DNA from: Limnoperna fortunei
Lineage: Eukaryota; Mollusca; Bivalvia; Mytilida; Modiolidae
Length of the DNA stretch: 64,000 bases
Direction of reading: 5' to 3'
Assembly: GCA_944474755.1 (NCBI GenBank)
Contig: OX104123.1
Coordinates: 67,387,898 to 67,451,897, forward strand
The position numbers and the translations under genes are program-made. The notes below the pieces were generated by a model. That model worked only from the letters and a program-made list of their open reading frames with translations, ran no database searches and had not been told where the DNA came from. Position 1 is the first letter of the stretch; each line of letters begins with the position of its first letter. Of the stretch, positions 32,460-45,526 are shown piece by piece.

Positions 32460-35065
32460 TGACAGCTGCTTACCATATTTGGTGGAGCTTATGCTCACTC
32501 TGTAGATCTGTAGACATGGCTTACTGCTGACAATGTGTTACTTTTATGTGACATGGTAGGATGACATGGCTAACTGCTGACATTGAGTTACTTTTATGTG
32601 ACATGGTAGGATGACATGGCTTACTGCTGACATTGCGTTACATGTATGTAACATGGTGGGAAGAAACGGCTGACTGCTGACATTGTGTTACTATTATGTG
32701 ACATGGTAGGATGACATGACTAACTGCTGACGATGAGTTATATGTATACCATTGTGGAATGACATGGCTAACTGATGACATTGAGTTACTTTTATGTGAT
32801 GATATGGCTAACTGCTGACAATTAGTTGCATGTATACGATGTAGTGAGTTACATTCATGTGAGATGATTGGATGACTTGGCTAACTGCTGACATGGTGTT
32901 AGTTTTATGTGACATGGTGGGATAATATGACTAACTGATGACATTTAGTTTCCTTTCCGTGACATTGTAAGATGACATGGCTTACTGCTGACATTTTGTT
33001 ACATGTATGTGAGATGGCAAGATGACATGGTTAAATTCTGAAATTAAATTACTTTTATGTGACATGGTAGGATGACATGGGTAACTGCTGACATTCTGTT
33101 ACTTTTATGTGACATGGTGGATGACATGGGTATCTGCTGAAAATGAGTTACATGTATGTGACATGGCTAATTGCTGACACTGAGTTGCATGTATGTGACA
33201 CGGTAAGATGACATGGTTTACTGCTGACATTAAATTACTTTTATGTGACATGGAAGGATGACAAGGCTAACTGCTGACATTGAGTTACATGTATGTGACA
33301 TGGTAAGTTGATAAGGCTAACTGCTGACATTGTGTTACTTGTATGTGACATGGAAGGATGACAAGGCTAACTGCTGACATTGAGTTACATGTATGTGGCA
33401 TGGTAAGATGACATGGTTTACTGCTGACATTAAATTACTTTTATGTGACATGGAAGGATGACAAGGCTAACTGCTGACATTGAGTTACATGTATGTGACA
33501 TGGTAAGATGATATGGCTAACTGCTGACATTGTGTTACTTGTATGTGACATGGAAGGATGACAAGGCTAACTGGTGACATTGAGTTACATGTATGTGACA
33601 TGGTAAGATGATATTGCTAACTGCTGACATTGTGTTACTTGTATGTGACATGGAAGAATGACAAGGCAAACTGCTGACATTGAGTTACATGTATGTGACA
33701 TGGTAAGATGATATGGCTAACTGCTGACCTTGTGTTACTTGTATGTGACATGGAAGGATGACAAGGCTAACTGCTGACATTGTGTTACTTTTATGTGACA
33801 TGGTGGGATAATATGACTAACTGATGACATTGAGTTACTTTTCCTGACATTGTAAGATGACATGGCTTACTGTTGACATTTTGTTACATGTATGTGAGAT
33901 GGCAAGATGACATGGTTAAATTCTGAAATTAAATTACTTTTATGTGACATGGTAGGATGACATGGCTAACTGCTGACATTCTGTTACTTTTATGTGACAT
34001 GGTGGATGACATGTGTATCTGCTGAAAATGAGTTACATGTATGTGACATGGCTAACTGCTGACACTGAGTTGCATGTATGTGACACGGTAAGATGACATG
34101 GTTTACTGCTGACATTAAATTATTTTTATGTGACATGGAAGGATGACAAGGCTAACTGCTGACATTGAGTTACATGTATGTGACATGGTAAGATGATATG
34201 GCTAATTGCTGACATTGTGTTACTTGTATGTGACATGGAAGGATGACAAGGCTAACTGCTGACATTGAGTTACATGTATGTGGCATGGTAAGATGATATG
34301 GCTAACTGCTGACATTGTGTTACTTGTATGTGACATGGAAGGATGACAAGGCTAACTGCTGACATTGAGTTACATGTATGTGACATGGTAAGATGATATG
34401 GCTAACTGCTGACATTGAGTCACATGTATGTGACATGGTAAGATGATATGGCTAACTGCTGACATTCTGATAATTTTATGTGACATGGTGGATGACATGG
34501 GTATCTGCTGAAAATGAGTTACATGTCTGTGACATGGCTAACTGCTGACACTGAGTTGCATGTATGTGACACGGTAAGATGACATGGTTTACTGCTGACA
34601 TTAAATTACTTTTATGTGACATGGAAGGATGACAAGGCTAACTGCTGACATTGAGCTACATGTATGTGACATGGTAAGATGATATGGCTAACTGCTGACA
34701 TTGAGTTACATGTATGTGACATGGTAAGATGATATGGCTAACTGCTGACGATGAGTTATATGTATGTGGCATGGTAAGATGACATGGTTTACTGCTGACA
34801 TTGTGTTACTTGTATGTGACATGGTGGGATGACATGGCTAACTGCAGACAATGAGTTACATGTATGAGACATGGTAGGATGACATGGCTAACTGGTGGCA
34901 TTGAGTTACATATATGTCAAATAGTGGGATGACATGGCTAACTGGTGGCATTGAGTTACATATATGTCAAATAGTGGGATGACATTGTAAGATGACGTTA
35001 CTAACTGATGACATTGAGTTACTTTTCCGTGATACGGTAAGATGATATGGATTACTGCTGAAATT
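32460..35065. repeat. 50-bp minisatellite, about 52 units with higher-order structure
   Basis: The unit is tgacatggtaagatgacatg, gctaactgctgacattgagt, tacatgtatg. Variants (ttacttttatg, aaggctaac, taaattctgaaattaaatt) occur in the same order at 32919-33250 and 33801-34140, an offset of about 0.88 kb, with a shorter third instance near 34465-34620. Block duplication has therefore acted on top of unit-level expansion. Non-coding: frames are short. Confidence 0.9.
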
Positions 35066-35375
35066 AACAGGTTAACAATTCTTTGAATTTTTCCCAAAAC
35101 TGATAACAGTAATTTTAAAATAATGATAACAGCAATTTTCATTAGAAAACAGAAACAGTGAGTTCCAAAATTGAAAAATCCGATAACAGCAGAATTTCAT
35201 CGAAGGGCAATACTTTTAACAGCAAACAGGGTTTTTATTTTCATTATAACAGTTAACAACAACGTTTATTTATAAGAAAACAGATAACAGTTAATGGTGA
35301 AAAAACAGTTAACAGTTGCTTATATTGAAAAACAACAGTTAACACACCTGTAAAAATGCTCCAAACACATTAACA
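35066..35375. repeat. Cryptic aacag/gttaac-rich region
   Basis: Gataacag, gttaacag and aaaacag recur at irregular spacing together with short A/T runs. Looks like simple-sequence expansion or a degraded minisatellite. No gene is present. Confidence 0.5.
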
Positions 35376-35525
35376 GAAAAGATCTTGCCCCCCACCCTAT
35401 AAGGCAGAGTTGGGTATGATTCTTAAAGTACAGTTGTATGCTCACATGAAGAATGATACAAAAACTGATGCAAAAAACATAAGGCAAAAGACAGGGAAAG
35501 AATTCATTAAGAATATTACTTCAAT

Positions 35526-35690
35526 GGACAGCAAGTTTGCAGAAGTGCATTTATGTTTGCACATGCAGTAGGAAAGTCTAAGCTAGATGCGATATCCAGA
35601 TCACTTGAAAATGAAGGTCTTAAACCAAGTACTCGTGGAAACATTGGTAAAAGTCCAAACATCTACTCCCCCTACGGAAAAATAAAGTGA
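35526..35690 (+). pseudogene. N-terminal fragment of a DUF7869-type transposon-like protein
   Basis: The frame reads GQQVCRSAFMFAHAVGKSKL then DAISRSLENEGLKPSTRGNI and GKSPN, ending at a stop near 35690. A Cys...Phe...His...Gly-Asn-x-Gly-Lys pattern of this kind precedes the main region in large multi-exon proteins repeated in invertebrate genomes. It lies upstream of, and on the same strand as, later blocks of that family (48.2-54.2 kb) and in the right protein order, but 12 kb away. It may be the 5' exon of that pseudogene or a separate fragment. Confidence 0.45.
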
Positions 35691-35814
35691 GGGCCAATCG
35701 TTAGCTATGTGGTTGCCAGCTAGCTGTTTTAGGGATAGGTGCTGAGCAATTTTGCTCAACTTAAACCTGGCCAAAGACTATTTTGGACAGGTGTCCCTCA
35801 ACTGCATGGTCATC

Positions 35815-35965
35815 AACCGAAGGTTGCCAACGAGTTGAGCATTTGCACTTGAATTTAAATATATAGTTGAGGAAAAGTTGAGCATTAGGACTTCAAAATT
35901 TATGTAGTTGAGGTAAAGTTGAGCATTGACTTCAGCATTTTTTAGTTTAGGAAAGGTTGAGCATT
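35815..35965. repeat. Degenerate ~58-bp repeat, three copies
   Basis: Gagttgagcatttgcacttg, aagttgagcattaggacttc and aagttgagcattgacttcag mark three copies, each followed by an AT-rich stretch and agttgagg. Confidence 0.7.
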
Positions 35966-37398
35966 CCGACATTAATTACTTTAAAAGTTGACAAATGAAA
36001 TGTGTCACCTATGTGCCTTCACTATGCACTATGTTCATAGAAAAACGTGTTTTTTGTTAATAATTTCTCAATAAGCTTATATGTGAGCATCTGAAAACAT
36101 ACCAAGTATCTTAGTTAAAACGTATATTAATAAATGATTGTAATTACCTCATTTCAACATTCACATGTCAGGGGTAGAAATAAGAAAAGTAAGCTAACTT
36201 TCCAGACGGACAAGTCAATCAAATATTTGGTTGCCCTTCCTTATTTTTGCTTGCCCTACACTTGGACATCTTCTGTTAGACATACCAAGCTTATGTACGG
36301 TGCTTATACAGTCGAGGGTCTGGGTCCAGAAGTTTTGGGGTAGATGAAACAAAATCCTACATTCTAGGCTTTTCATTGCAGATATATTATTGTTTCAATT
36401 TACCCTTTTTGAACCAAAAATTTAACTTTTTAGGGAAAGAGGAATGTAAAATTACAAACGAATGAATTTGGTCAATGGTCAATGCAACACCCCCTTACGC
36501 TTTTCAGTAACAGTATAGTAGGTTATTTCAAGTGAATTAAACAAATTTTCTGTTTCTGTGCACTTATTCAATAACTTTGCATCCTAATTTTTAAATGTAA
36601 AAACTTTTATTAAAAATTAAATTTTTGTACGACTGGAACAAATATTTTGTTGCATTTTCTTATCTACCAAGCAAGAGTAATGAAAAAAATCTTAAATAGA
36701 ACAGAAATATTCAAGGTCGAAAATTCAAGATATCTTGACTGGAGTTTTGACAATAACAATTGTCATTTCATATTAAGCAGTATATTATTTTTAATAATAA
36801 TTAAATAAATTTAATTCACATTCCAATAAAAACATATTGTATTGTCTTAGTTTAAAATAATAATGCACTAAACATATAAATTCGCATATATAGGCGGGTT
36901 GCAAAGCATGTGCCTTACTAAACGGGGATTGGTTTACAAATTGTACGAAGAAGGTTTTGGGTCTGTGTAGGAGGAGTTGATTACGTCTTCTTCTGCAAAT
37001 ATTCTGAAAATGACCAAGTTCCCAAGTTCCTAAATTGGCAATTTGCCTTTCAAATTTTGTACTATTATTATTAGATTTTGCGTCTGTTTGTTTATAAAAT
37101 TATTTTATAGTGCAATTTAAGTGTTAATAACGATAGAGATGAGCTGCAGTTTGTAAAATTTTATATCAAACAACTTGTACAAAAATGTTAAATATTTTTT
37201 ATTTGAAGTACAGAGCACATTAAACGCATATTAACACGCTGGATTTTTGCGGGCTTTTATGGAGTGTAAAAAAGACGAAGAGAAGAAATTTTAATTAATT
37301 TCTTCATTAAATACAAATTAACAATTATTTTATATACATGTTGAAATTAAATCAAATGTATTATTATTGTTCTTGGGCGTCCGTCGTAGTACACACAT
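35966..37398. other. Unassigned AT-rich sequence
   Basis: No gene or repeat is recognised. The frame at 36134-36343 has no recognisable domain. Confidence 0.4.
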
Positions 37399-37590
37399 AG
37401 AGAGTTGTTGCTCTAATTGTAAAGTATACTTTGCTTATTCAGTAAATTTTAAACTATAAACATTTTATTTAAAAATTTATAATATTCAATAGATAGAGAG
37501 TTGTGGCTCTAATTTTAAAGTGTACTTTGCTTATTCAGTAAATTTTAAACTATAAACATTTGATTAAAAAATTTCTAATATTCAATTTGT
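37399..37590. repeat. 96-bp tandem duplication
   Basis: Agagagttgttgctctaatt at 37399 recurs at 37495 (one substitution), and both copies continue through actttgcttattcagtaaat, taaactataaacatt and aatattcaat. Confidence 0.9.
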
Positions 37591-38511
37591 TTACATTATT
37601 GTATAACTGCTTTGGTGCTCGCAGAAATACTTCATTTATATATCTTAGGCAGTGGGTTTCAATACATAATAGAAATACACGTTCTGGAATACATGTACAT
37701 GTACAACAAAGTACATGTAGATGTATGTAAGTTATCAATGTTAGGGTAACTGTATGCTTGGTAAATCTGTTAATATCGAAAACACGTAAATAAATAATCT
37801 GTTGAAATATAAAAACACACATGGAGGGAGCACACATGTATAAATTAACTATTTCAATCTCGTTTTACCTGGGACTAGTGTTAAGTTATAGGTTCATGAT
37901 CTCTTTCAGGTAGTAATAATTGTCCGTCAGTACTTCGCCAAAAAATGTCCATCCAACATTTCTGGTCTGTTGAAACGGGGAATTTGTATGACAATAATGG
38001 CGATTCGTAGTTCAATGCATAATTCAATTATCTTTTTAAAGATAGTACTTGTTTTTCATTTATATGACATTTCTCATGTAAACGGTTATTTCCGGATATT
38101 CGATATCTTTCCGGTGTCAACGTTGTTTTATCATTTGACTTCAATTTCCGCTACGTCACGTATTCCTTTGTTGCGACCCAAAATCGAAAGAACTTAATCA
38201 AATACGGCGGTAAGTAATGATTAGCGATGTCGTTTATAGATCTATGTTTTCATGCATTTATTGAGAATTGTCCATCTACTTAACTGCTTATCTCGCAATT
38301 TAATTTTTTAAACCTATGTAGATAATAAAATCAAATGAATATGCATGCGTGTTTATTTTTTAATGTTTTATTTGAGTTTGGACGGGACCTACTAAAAGTA
38401 AAAGCAGAGGAGTACAGAGAAGTAATTAAAAATTGTTTATTCCATTAAATAATGGTTTCTTATATATGCATTTGTTATCTTTTGTAATATGAATGTAGGC
38501 GCAGCCTAAAT
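37591..38511. other. Unassigned sequence
   Basis: No gene is supported. Includes short tacatgtacatg-type simple repeats near 37690. Confidence 0.4.
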
Positions 38512-38837
38512 GCGAGCATCGCACATTGTTCATGTCGTTACTTCAGAGCTCCCTAACAGTGCCTCTTCATACCATTGATGACGTGACGTCTTATCTAATG
38601 TGTTGGTGACGTCACAAAACTCAATTTCAAATTCAGCGTTTCAGATTGAAAAAAATTGTCTGGCATTTTTGTAGTAATTTAGTTTTGTCCACTTTTATAT
38701 TATATATTTGTTCGTTCGTCTAAAATATTTTCTTCGGATAGCTCATCTACCATCTGAATCGGATTTGTTCATATGGATCACGTGACTTTTTTTGCGCACA
38801 CGCATGTAACCGTATAGCTCGCATCTGCGATGCTCGC
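38512..38837. mobile_element. Candidate MITE with 12-bp inverted termini
   Basis: Gcgagcatcgca (38512-38523) is the exact reverse complement of tgcgatgctcgc (38826-38837). The 326-base interior contains a perfect CRE-type palindrome TGACGTCA (38607-38614) and a second half-site gtgacgtc 20 bases upstream. No transposase. No clear target duplication. Confidence 0.5.
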
Positions 38838-39512
38838 TATAAATTGACTAAAATACGACCTTATTTCAATCTATTTCTGTGAATGGACGATTTCGAGCAG
38901 TTCGACGATGTTTACCTATAGTATAAGGTTGTAAGAATACTAGTCAAATCGGCACTGGGTATGGTCAGTTTGTCACCTTATTTTAACTATTTTTTTAGCT
39001 CACCTGGCCGAAGGCCATGTGAGCTTATGCCATCACTATGCGTCCGTCGTCCGTCGTCGTCCGTTAACAATTTCAAAAATCTTCTTGTCTGAAACTACTG
39101 AACCAATTTGACTGAAACTTGATAGGAATGATAAATGACATGTTGGCTACAAACGATCCTCATTTTAAATTGATCCTATAAAAAACATGGCCGCCATTGC
39201 TAAAAATAGAACAGGGGGGTAAAACAGCAGTTATTTGCAAATAACTCAAAAACGGTGACAGATATCAAAATTCTGGCACGAGGTAAAAGTGATCAGCACG
39301 TGAAAATCTACCTACCCTGAAATTTTGAAGAAATTCCAACAAACCATGTGGGAGTTTTTGCCCCTTTTCTTGATTTTTTCTGAGTTTTGCATTAATTTTG
39401 TCTTATATCTCAAGAACTATATAAGATATTGAAGTTATTTCAATTGCATATTGTTCAGCTAAGTAAGCTCTACAAAATTGTCATTGGGTTGAAAATGTCA
39501 GATGACCCCTTA

Positions 39513-40371
39513 TAATAATAATAATAATAATAATAAATGCTTTATTTAAAGAGGGTAACTCAGTTAGTTAAAAACTAATCTTCCCTGAGGCCCTCATAAA
39601 GTTCATCATACAAAGTTACATGAATACAAGAGATAACATAATACATGTATTACACAATTACAAAAAAGAAAAGGAAAAAAATATAAAATAAAAGTTCACA
39701 ATACATTTAAAATAATGAAGCATACAAACACATATCATCAAAACTGATGAACAAGAAACATTAAACATTTAAATGTATGACAGATTGTCTACATATGTCA
39801 AGTATAATAATAATAATAATAATAATAAATGCAAAAGGGTAACTCAGTTAGTTAAAAAACTAATCTTCCCTGAGGCCCTCATAAAGTTCATCATACAAAG
39901 TTACATGAATACAAGAGATAACATAATACATGTATTACACAATTACAAAAAAAGAAAAGGAAAAAAATATCAAATTAAAATTCACAATACATTTAAAATA
40001 ATGAAGCATACAAACACATATCATCAAAACAGATAAACAAGAAACATTAAACATGTAAATGTTAAGGTCCATATTGTATACAAAGTATAACATTATAAAT
40101 TGTCTAAATTATCTCTTGATTTTGTGTATTCAATAAAAATGATTTTAATTTAATCTTAAAAGTATCTAGAGATTTAGAGGAACGTACAGTGATTGGAAGT
40201 CTATTCCAGAGAAAAGGTCCAGAATAGAAAAAGGATTGTTTAAAAAGTTCTGTTTTTGGTTTTGGAATACACAAATCTCCATTTGTTGCATTTCGTAATT
40301 GATAAGGATTTTCATTAGAGATGTAATTTATCTTTCTTGTAAGATATTGTGGGGCTTCATTATTAATATTA
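39513..40371 (-). mobile_element. LINE 3' ends (two units joined by satellite sequence)
   Basis: Two copies of one LINE 3' region lie in the same orientation: unit A 39513-39774 and unit B about 39804-40371, each ending in an AAT/ATT microsatellite (39513-39536, 39804-39828). Between them are 29 bases of the satellite of the 54.9-64 kb region (gtatgacagattgtctacat...). The host repeat is continuous across the insertion (gacccctta / tataggggct), so the composite appears to have entered as one event. Unit B includes the C-terminus of the LINE protein. Confidence 0.75.
40104..40370 (-). pseudogene. C-terminus of a LINE reverse transcriptase protein (5' truncated)
   Basis: The open segment reads INNEAPQYLTRKINYIS, FKQSFFYSGPFLWNRLP and ITVRSSKSLDTFKIKLKSFL, ending at a stop at 40104. 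The FWNRLP...SLDTFKIKLKSFL pattern is the usual extreme C-terminus of ORF2 in CR1/L2/RTE-like non-LTR elements. Only about 88 residues remain and the RT domain itself is not present. Clade cannot be fixed from this tail. Confidence 0.7.
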
Positions 40372-41427
40372 TAGGGGCTATGGCCTCTTAAATGCCAGAA
40401 ATAGTGGTTTTACCCTTATAGATTGCGAACCGTCCGTTAACAATTTCAAAAATCTTCTTGTCTGAAACTACTGAACCAATTTGACTGAAACTTGATAGGA
40501 ATTATAAATGACATGTTGGCTACAAACGATCCTCATTTTAAATTGATCCGATAAAAAACATGGCCGCCGTTGCTAAAAATAGAACAGGGGGGTAAAACAG
40601 CAGTTTTTTGCAAATAACTCAAAAACGTTGACAGATATCAAAATTCTGGCACAGGGTAAAAGTGATCAGCACGTCAAGATCTACCTACCCTGAAATTTTG
40701 AAGAATGTCAGATGACCCCTTATAGGGGCTATGGCCCCTTAAATTGCAGAAATAGTTTTTTTTACCCTTATAGATTGTGAACGATAGAAGATAGGGAAAA
40801 GGTTTTGCTTGCTTAAATGTTCAGCTAATTGAGCTCTACAAAATTGTCCATTGGATTGAAATTGTCAGATGACCCCTTATAGGGGTTATGGCCCTTTAAT
40901 AAATGTAAACAATAGTCTAAATTGGATTGATGTAGTCGGGTGATTAATTAAATTGGTTATAGCCCCTTAAAGGTCAACAAACTGTTTTAGCTAACACGAG
41001 TAAAGGTGGTCTACTTGTGTTTACCATTACCATTACAGACAAATTTTTAACAGTGGACTCTATAGGAATATTTTTCAAATGCCAACTTTTCTGAACTGCA
41101 AAGCTGATTCAAGCCATATTATTGTATGTGAACACTTATTGGATGGTTCCCTTAAAAGTTTATGCTTGCTCATTTGATCTAAAATCAACAATGGCTGCAA
41201 TTGTAGGAATCAATTTTACATGCAAACCTATATATAGGAAAAATGTCTGAAGCTATTGAATCAATTGAAACCAAACAGCAGGATTCATTGGATGGTCTCA
41301 AAGATCATGTTATTTATAACAGTAAAAAATTTAAAGTTACAGGACTTAGTTTGACAATGTGGATATGCCATCTTCTTTGCCTATATAAATCAGGTGAGCG
41401 ATACAGGCTCTAGAGAGCCTCTTGTTT

Positions 41428-43147
41428 CTTAATATATTGAACAGATTTTTTTTACAGAAAACAATGTGTATTTCATATCCTTAAAAAAATCAAGAAAATT
41501 TAACAATTTATATTAAATGTTACCAGCACTATGAAATCAAAGAAAAAGTCTTCGGGTAATCAAGTTATTTATAAGAAATAATTACATTAGCATGTAAGTT
41601 ATAACATTATAAAATTATATGAATCGGAAAAAGGAACTAAAATTTTATCAAAGATAAGTATACGTTGTTTATTTTTGTATTGAAAGTCGGTGCATCTGGA
41701 AACACAAAAAATTTGTTCGAAAGGGTAATAATTATTATTGTGATGATATCTCCTTTTTATTATTTTCCATTTTTCTAAAATTTCTCACTTACAGTGTATT
41801 AAACCTCTTGGGTTTGGGTCTTTTCATCCTTATTTAAACATCAATTAGGATAAAGACATAACACCTTCAGAGTCATTACTGCAACAACAAACGATATAAT
41901 TATACAAATATAATTGAATTTAAATGGCTAAATATCACTCTCTATTATAACAGTAATATATGCCACTGTCAAACATAATTACAGTTGTAAATTTCAAAGA
42001 ATCTCCAATCAACATAAATAATTAGTAATCATTTTATTTTAAATTATTATTTCAAGATTTGATTAAAATTTGCCTCTTAAACCATTCCTTTTAAAAAGTA
42101 AATAATTTAACAGGTGCCGTTTTTGATGCCGAGGTTGAAGCCGATCAGACTCTTTCGAGGTGCCGAATTGACTTTTTTGTTGGTGCCGATTTGACAAAGT
42201 GCCGATTTGTCTTGCACCCGGTTGTAGTGGCTGACAGTAGAGAGACGTAACTGTATAATGTATCACAAATGATGTTTATTATGTAATTATGAAAAATTTC
42301 ATCACAAAGAACGCTTTTGAATGAAAAATTGTAATTAAGACCATAAAAGAGAGTGATTTCATAAAAAGTAAACCAGGTGTACAATCTCATACATTGAATT
42401 AACATCGAACAAATTTTGATGAAATGAAGTCGGTTGTTATAAATCTAAGTTCGTTGAACATGTTAAAGGTTATTTAACATAATAAATTGTGTATGCACTA
42501 ACTTATGCATACATTTATTCAAGAAAAATAAACCTTTATTTATGTTTCTCTCGTACTTCTCTCCACTGTATGCCATTACATCCTATGTAAATATCGTCAA
42601 ATTCCTCGAAATTGTCCACTAAAAGATATATTATGTAAAAATATTGTCCTATTTATGTTCATTTATACAAAATAAAACAAATATGTATAAAATAAACCTT
42701 TATTTAATCAAATAAACTATTTTTAATTACTTCTCTTCACTTCTCTGTTCCTCTCTGCACTTCTCTGCATTTAGTATGGCCGGTTTAGACTGATAGTTAT
42801 TTTTTAGAAAACAACGATTTTGTGGAATATAAAAAGATAAAGATTTTTTCGAACATGATACTTTGTGGTCAACTAATATTTTACAGATAAGTCGTCCTAC
42901 GATATCCTTTTAATGAGAATGCATTGTTGGGGAGTGCCCACTACGAAAGCTGTAAACAAGGTTGTGAAGCTGTCATTTTAACATGCAGGAACTGATTTCT
43001 TGCAGCATAAATGAGAACAGAAAACTCTATGTAGGTACATGGTTCTAAGATATTTACATAATTATTTAATATGAAAACATTATATAACTTGTTTTTAATG
43101 TAAAATGATACTTGACATTTTATTGATATTCAAATGTAAACAAATTA
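41428..43147. other. Unassigned sequence
   Basis: No gene is recognised. A short gtgccgatttg motif repeats around 42115-42215. Related phrases (tacttctctccact, cttctctgcactt) recur near 42545 and 42725. Confidence 0.4.
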
Positions 43148-43679
43148 TTACTGGTGGAATGTATTCACACTGGCAATAGAATATACGGTTGTATCTGGCA
43201 CGTTCAAAGTATGTCTGTGATCTATGCCGCCATCTGTGAAAAGAAGAAGTATAGTATTTTTTGTTCTTTTTCTCTGAGTAATTTAGCAAACATTGCTACA
43301 TGACGCCATGGAGAACTTGACTGTCATTGACTGTAACAGTCACTTGACCCTGGAAAAAAGGGTGGTCTAATTCTTCCGGAGTGTAACATTTTAAAACTAC
43401 AGATGGTGTCAAAGATGATAAATTCATACTAGTATCATGATCTAAGGCCACTAATTCAGTACTACAAGGTGTTAATGTTTTCTTTCCCCTTACTCCTGTA
43501 GAAACTGTACGTCTAAGCTCCCCTATTGGGATTTTCGCCTTGTCATCCACAAAACGTAGAATAGACTTGTCATTGCCAAGTTCTACTGCTAGTTGACGGA
43601 GGTATTTGAATCGAGCCGCAGCATAGTGTTGATCTAAATGTGTAGCGCGCAACTGTCTACGCTGTACTTTGTATTGCAC
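43148..43679 (-). pseudogene. Terminal exon of a transposon-like uncharacterised gene (putative catalytic region)
   Basis: Begins after a polypyrimidine-AG acceptor (ctttttttcag). The frame gives THLDQHYAAARFKYLRQLAV, RFVDDKAKIPIGE, VSTGVRGKKTLTP, LVALDHDTSMNLSS and QVTVTVNDS, then a TAG (43296). In another frame it continues LLLFTDGGIDHRHT, stopping at 43148. The order D-D-K, DHD and TDGGxDHR is one I associate with a repetitive, uncharacterised invertebrate protein family. An RNase H-fold/DDE reading is inference only. An in-frame stop plus frameshift makes this copy defective. Confidence 0.6.
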
Positions 43680-43957
43680 CTGAAAAAAAGAATATTACAA
43701 TGTGTAATAAATAAACTAAATAAACTAAAAAGTCTGTGTTTGGAGAATTTAATACTAAATAGATCAAGCCATATAAGCTGTGTATCTATGTACTTTTATC
43801 CTTACTGCAAAAGTTTTCAAATAGTCTTTTTTTTAAGAAATACAAAATGTCTGTTTTGTTTTGGTCCAATATGTTTCAAATCCATCTTTAATATTTGGTT
43901 CCACACAATAAAGAACTTTCACAGTAGTTTTAAAAGTCACAATCAATACAAATGTAC

Positions 43958-44164
43958 CTGTAGATTTGATGTGAAAGAAAGTGCTGTTTTAGAGTAAGGA
44001 TTCTTAGGGGAGAATTGTAGACGAACAAGGGATTTGGACGGTATGCGTGTGTTTGGCGGACATCTTTCCTTGGTCCTCTCAATAAGATCCCTAACACTAA
44101 GCCAAGTTGCTAAGTGGACCTCATTGTGGTGTCTCTCGTCAGCTACTGTTGCTTCTTTAACAAC
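43958..44164 (-). CDS. Internal exon of the same transposon-like gene
   Basis: A 207-base exon with AG acceptor (tttaaag|gttgtt) and GT donor (ctacag|gtacat). It is fully open (69 residues): VVKEATVADERHHNEVHLAT, WLSVRDLIERTKERCPPNTR and KSLVRLQFSPKNPYSKTA are visible. It joins in phase to the next exon starting VQYKVQRRQLRA. No known domain is named. Intact splice sites and frame suggest either recent decay or a still expressed relative. Confidence 0.6.
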
Positions 44165-44470
44165 CTTTAAACAAAAGAACTAGTAAATTCTCACATTATT
44201 TTCTGAATTCAAATATTGCACCAACGAAAATAGACAATTCATATCTGACATGTATAAATTTGATTTGGTATAGAGAACATTCATATGAAAATCAATTTCT
44301 TTTGACTTAATTGTTTTTGCCTATCAACTGCAAAATTTATAGGAGTCTTTCTTATCACCTATGCTATTACATGTAAATAAATATATGTGCCAGTTATGCC
44401 CCAGAAAACCTCCAAATTTTTGAATGCAGAGTGTTATTACGGATATTTTTATTTTTGTCTGAGTAATTAC

Positions 44471-44640
44471 CTTTTTCAACTCTTCAAAGAAAGGTTCATA
44501 GGTACCTCCCTCACTACCATTTAATGTCCTTAGATCTTGCAGCAATCCTTCATTTCCAAGAAATATCAGCTTCATTCTCTCCATCATTGTAGGGTTTCTT
44601 GCAACAGAAGCATCTAGTGCTAGTTTTCTGTATAAAAAGT
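44471..44640 (-). CDS. Internal exon of the same transposon-like gene
   Basis: Open segment with KLALDASVARNPTMMERMKL and FLGNEGLLQDLRTLNGSEGG, ending EELKK at a consensus donor (aaaaag|gtaatt at 44470). The acceptor is uncertain (AG near 44640). Spacing and phase fit the exon at 43958-44164. Confidence 0.5.
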
Positions 44641-44943
44641 CAGCAACTGCTGGCTCAATTGAAATCAAATTAAATAATGTTTAATGGCTCAATGTAAATT
44701 TATCTGATTTCATTTGTGGATGGACATACATGTACAGACAGACAGAAAAACAGACAACATGAAAATCGTAAGGCTCCCACACTTTGATGTCGGACCAATA
44801 GATACATTTTAGCAAATCAGTTTTGGTATTGCACTTGTATTTTAGGTTTTCTATTGACATTTCATTAAAGTAAAATAATTAGCTTTGCAGATGATCTTAT
44901 TTTAACAATAATTTCTTTCCTAAAAATATAAAAACTATTAACC

Positions 44944-45058
44944 ATAGAATGTTATACCTGAAGCAATGTTGTTTAAACGACGTTTAAACTGCCTCGTCAT
45001 AGTGCAAGCACACGGTGGTCAAAGCACTCCCTCCTGGTGAAAATCTAAAGATGTTTAC
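44944..45058 (-). pseudogene. Possible exon with internal stop
   Basis: Bounded by ctatgcag|gtaaac and cttcag|gtataac, reading VNIFRFSPGGSALTTVCLHY before a TAA. Could be a decayed exon of the minus-strand gene. Weak case. Confidence 0.25.
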
Positions 45059-45526
45059 CTGCATAGACAGTCGCAAATCTTAAAAAACCTAAAACAGACA
45101 AATAAACAACTCAATGATATTATATTTATATTTAAAATGAAATATCAATCCATTTACTGAATAAAAACTGAAAAAAATTGGTCAGTTTTACATAATGATT
45201 AAGATATTTAAACAGTGTGTGTATTATACTTATGTCAGTTGGAAAGAGTACAAAACCGTCATGACTATATGAATTGTCCCTGAGAAATAATAATGAATTA
45301 AGTTTAAAACCTGAGAATTGGCAGAAATCGAATAGACTGAAAACAATATGCCCCAAACAAAACTTTACTATTTGTACTTTTTACGTACAAAATGACATTG
45401 GCTGTTAAAATATCAAACTAAAAGAAAAAGCAATAAAAACCAAAAACTCTCAACAATCAACAATGTATAAAAAACTGAAAATGAAATGAGTCAAAATATT
45501 AAAAATAAAACGCATGCTGCAGTCAC

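Larger units (their letters stand above)
38996..41427. mobile_element. Dispersed bivalve-type repeat, copy 1 (interrupted)
   Basis: Starts tagctcacctggccgaaggc with an immediate hairpin (GCTCAC...GTGAGC) and ends caggtgagcgatacaggctc followed by a second hairpin (AGGCTC-TAGA-GAGCCT). Internal motifs include catggccgccattgctaaaa and gatgaccccttataggggct. The copy is internally duplicated (39055-39510 with 40425-40715) and interrupted by LINE 3' ends (39513-40371). It has no coding capacity. Its class is unresolved. Inverted AGCTCACCTG/CAGGTGAGC ends suggest a DNA-type non-autonomous element. Confidence 0.7.
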
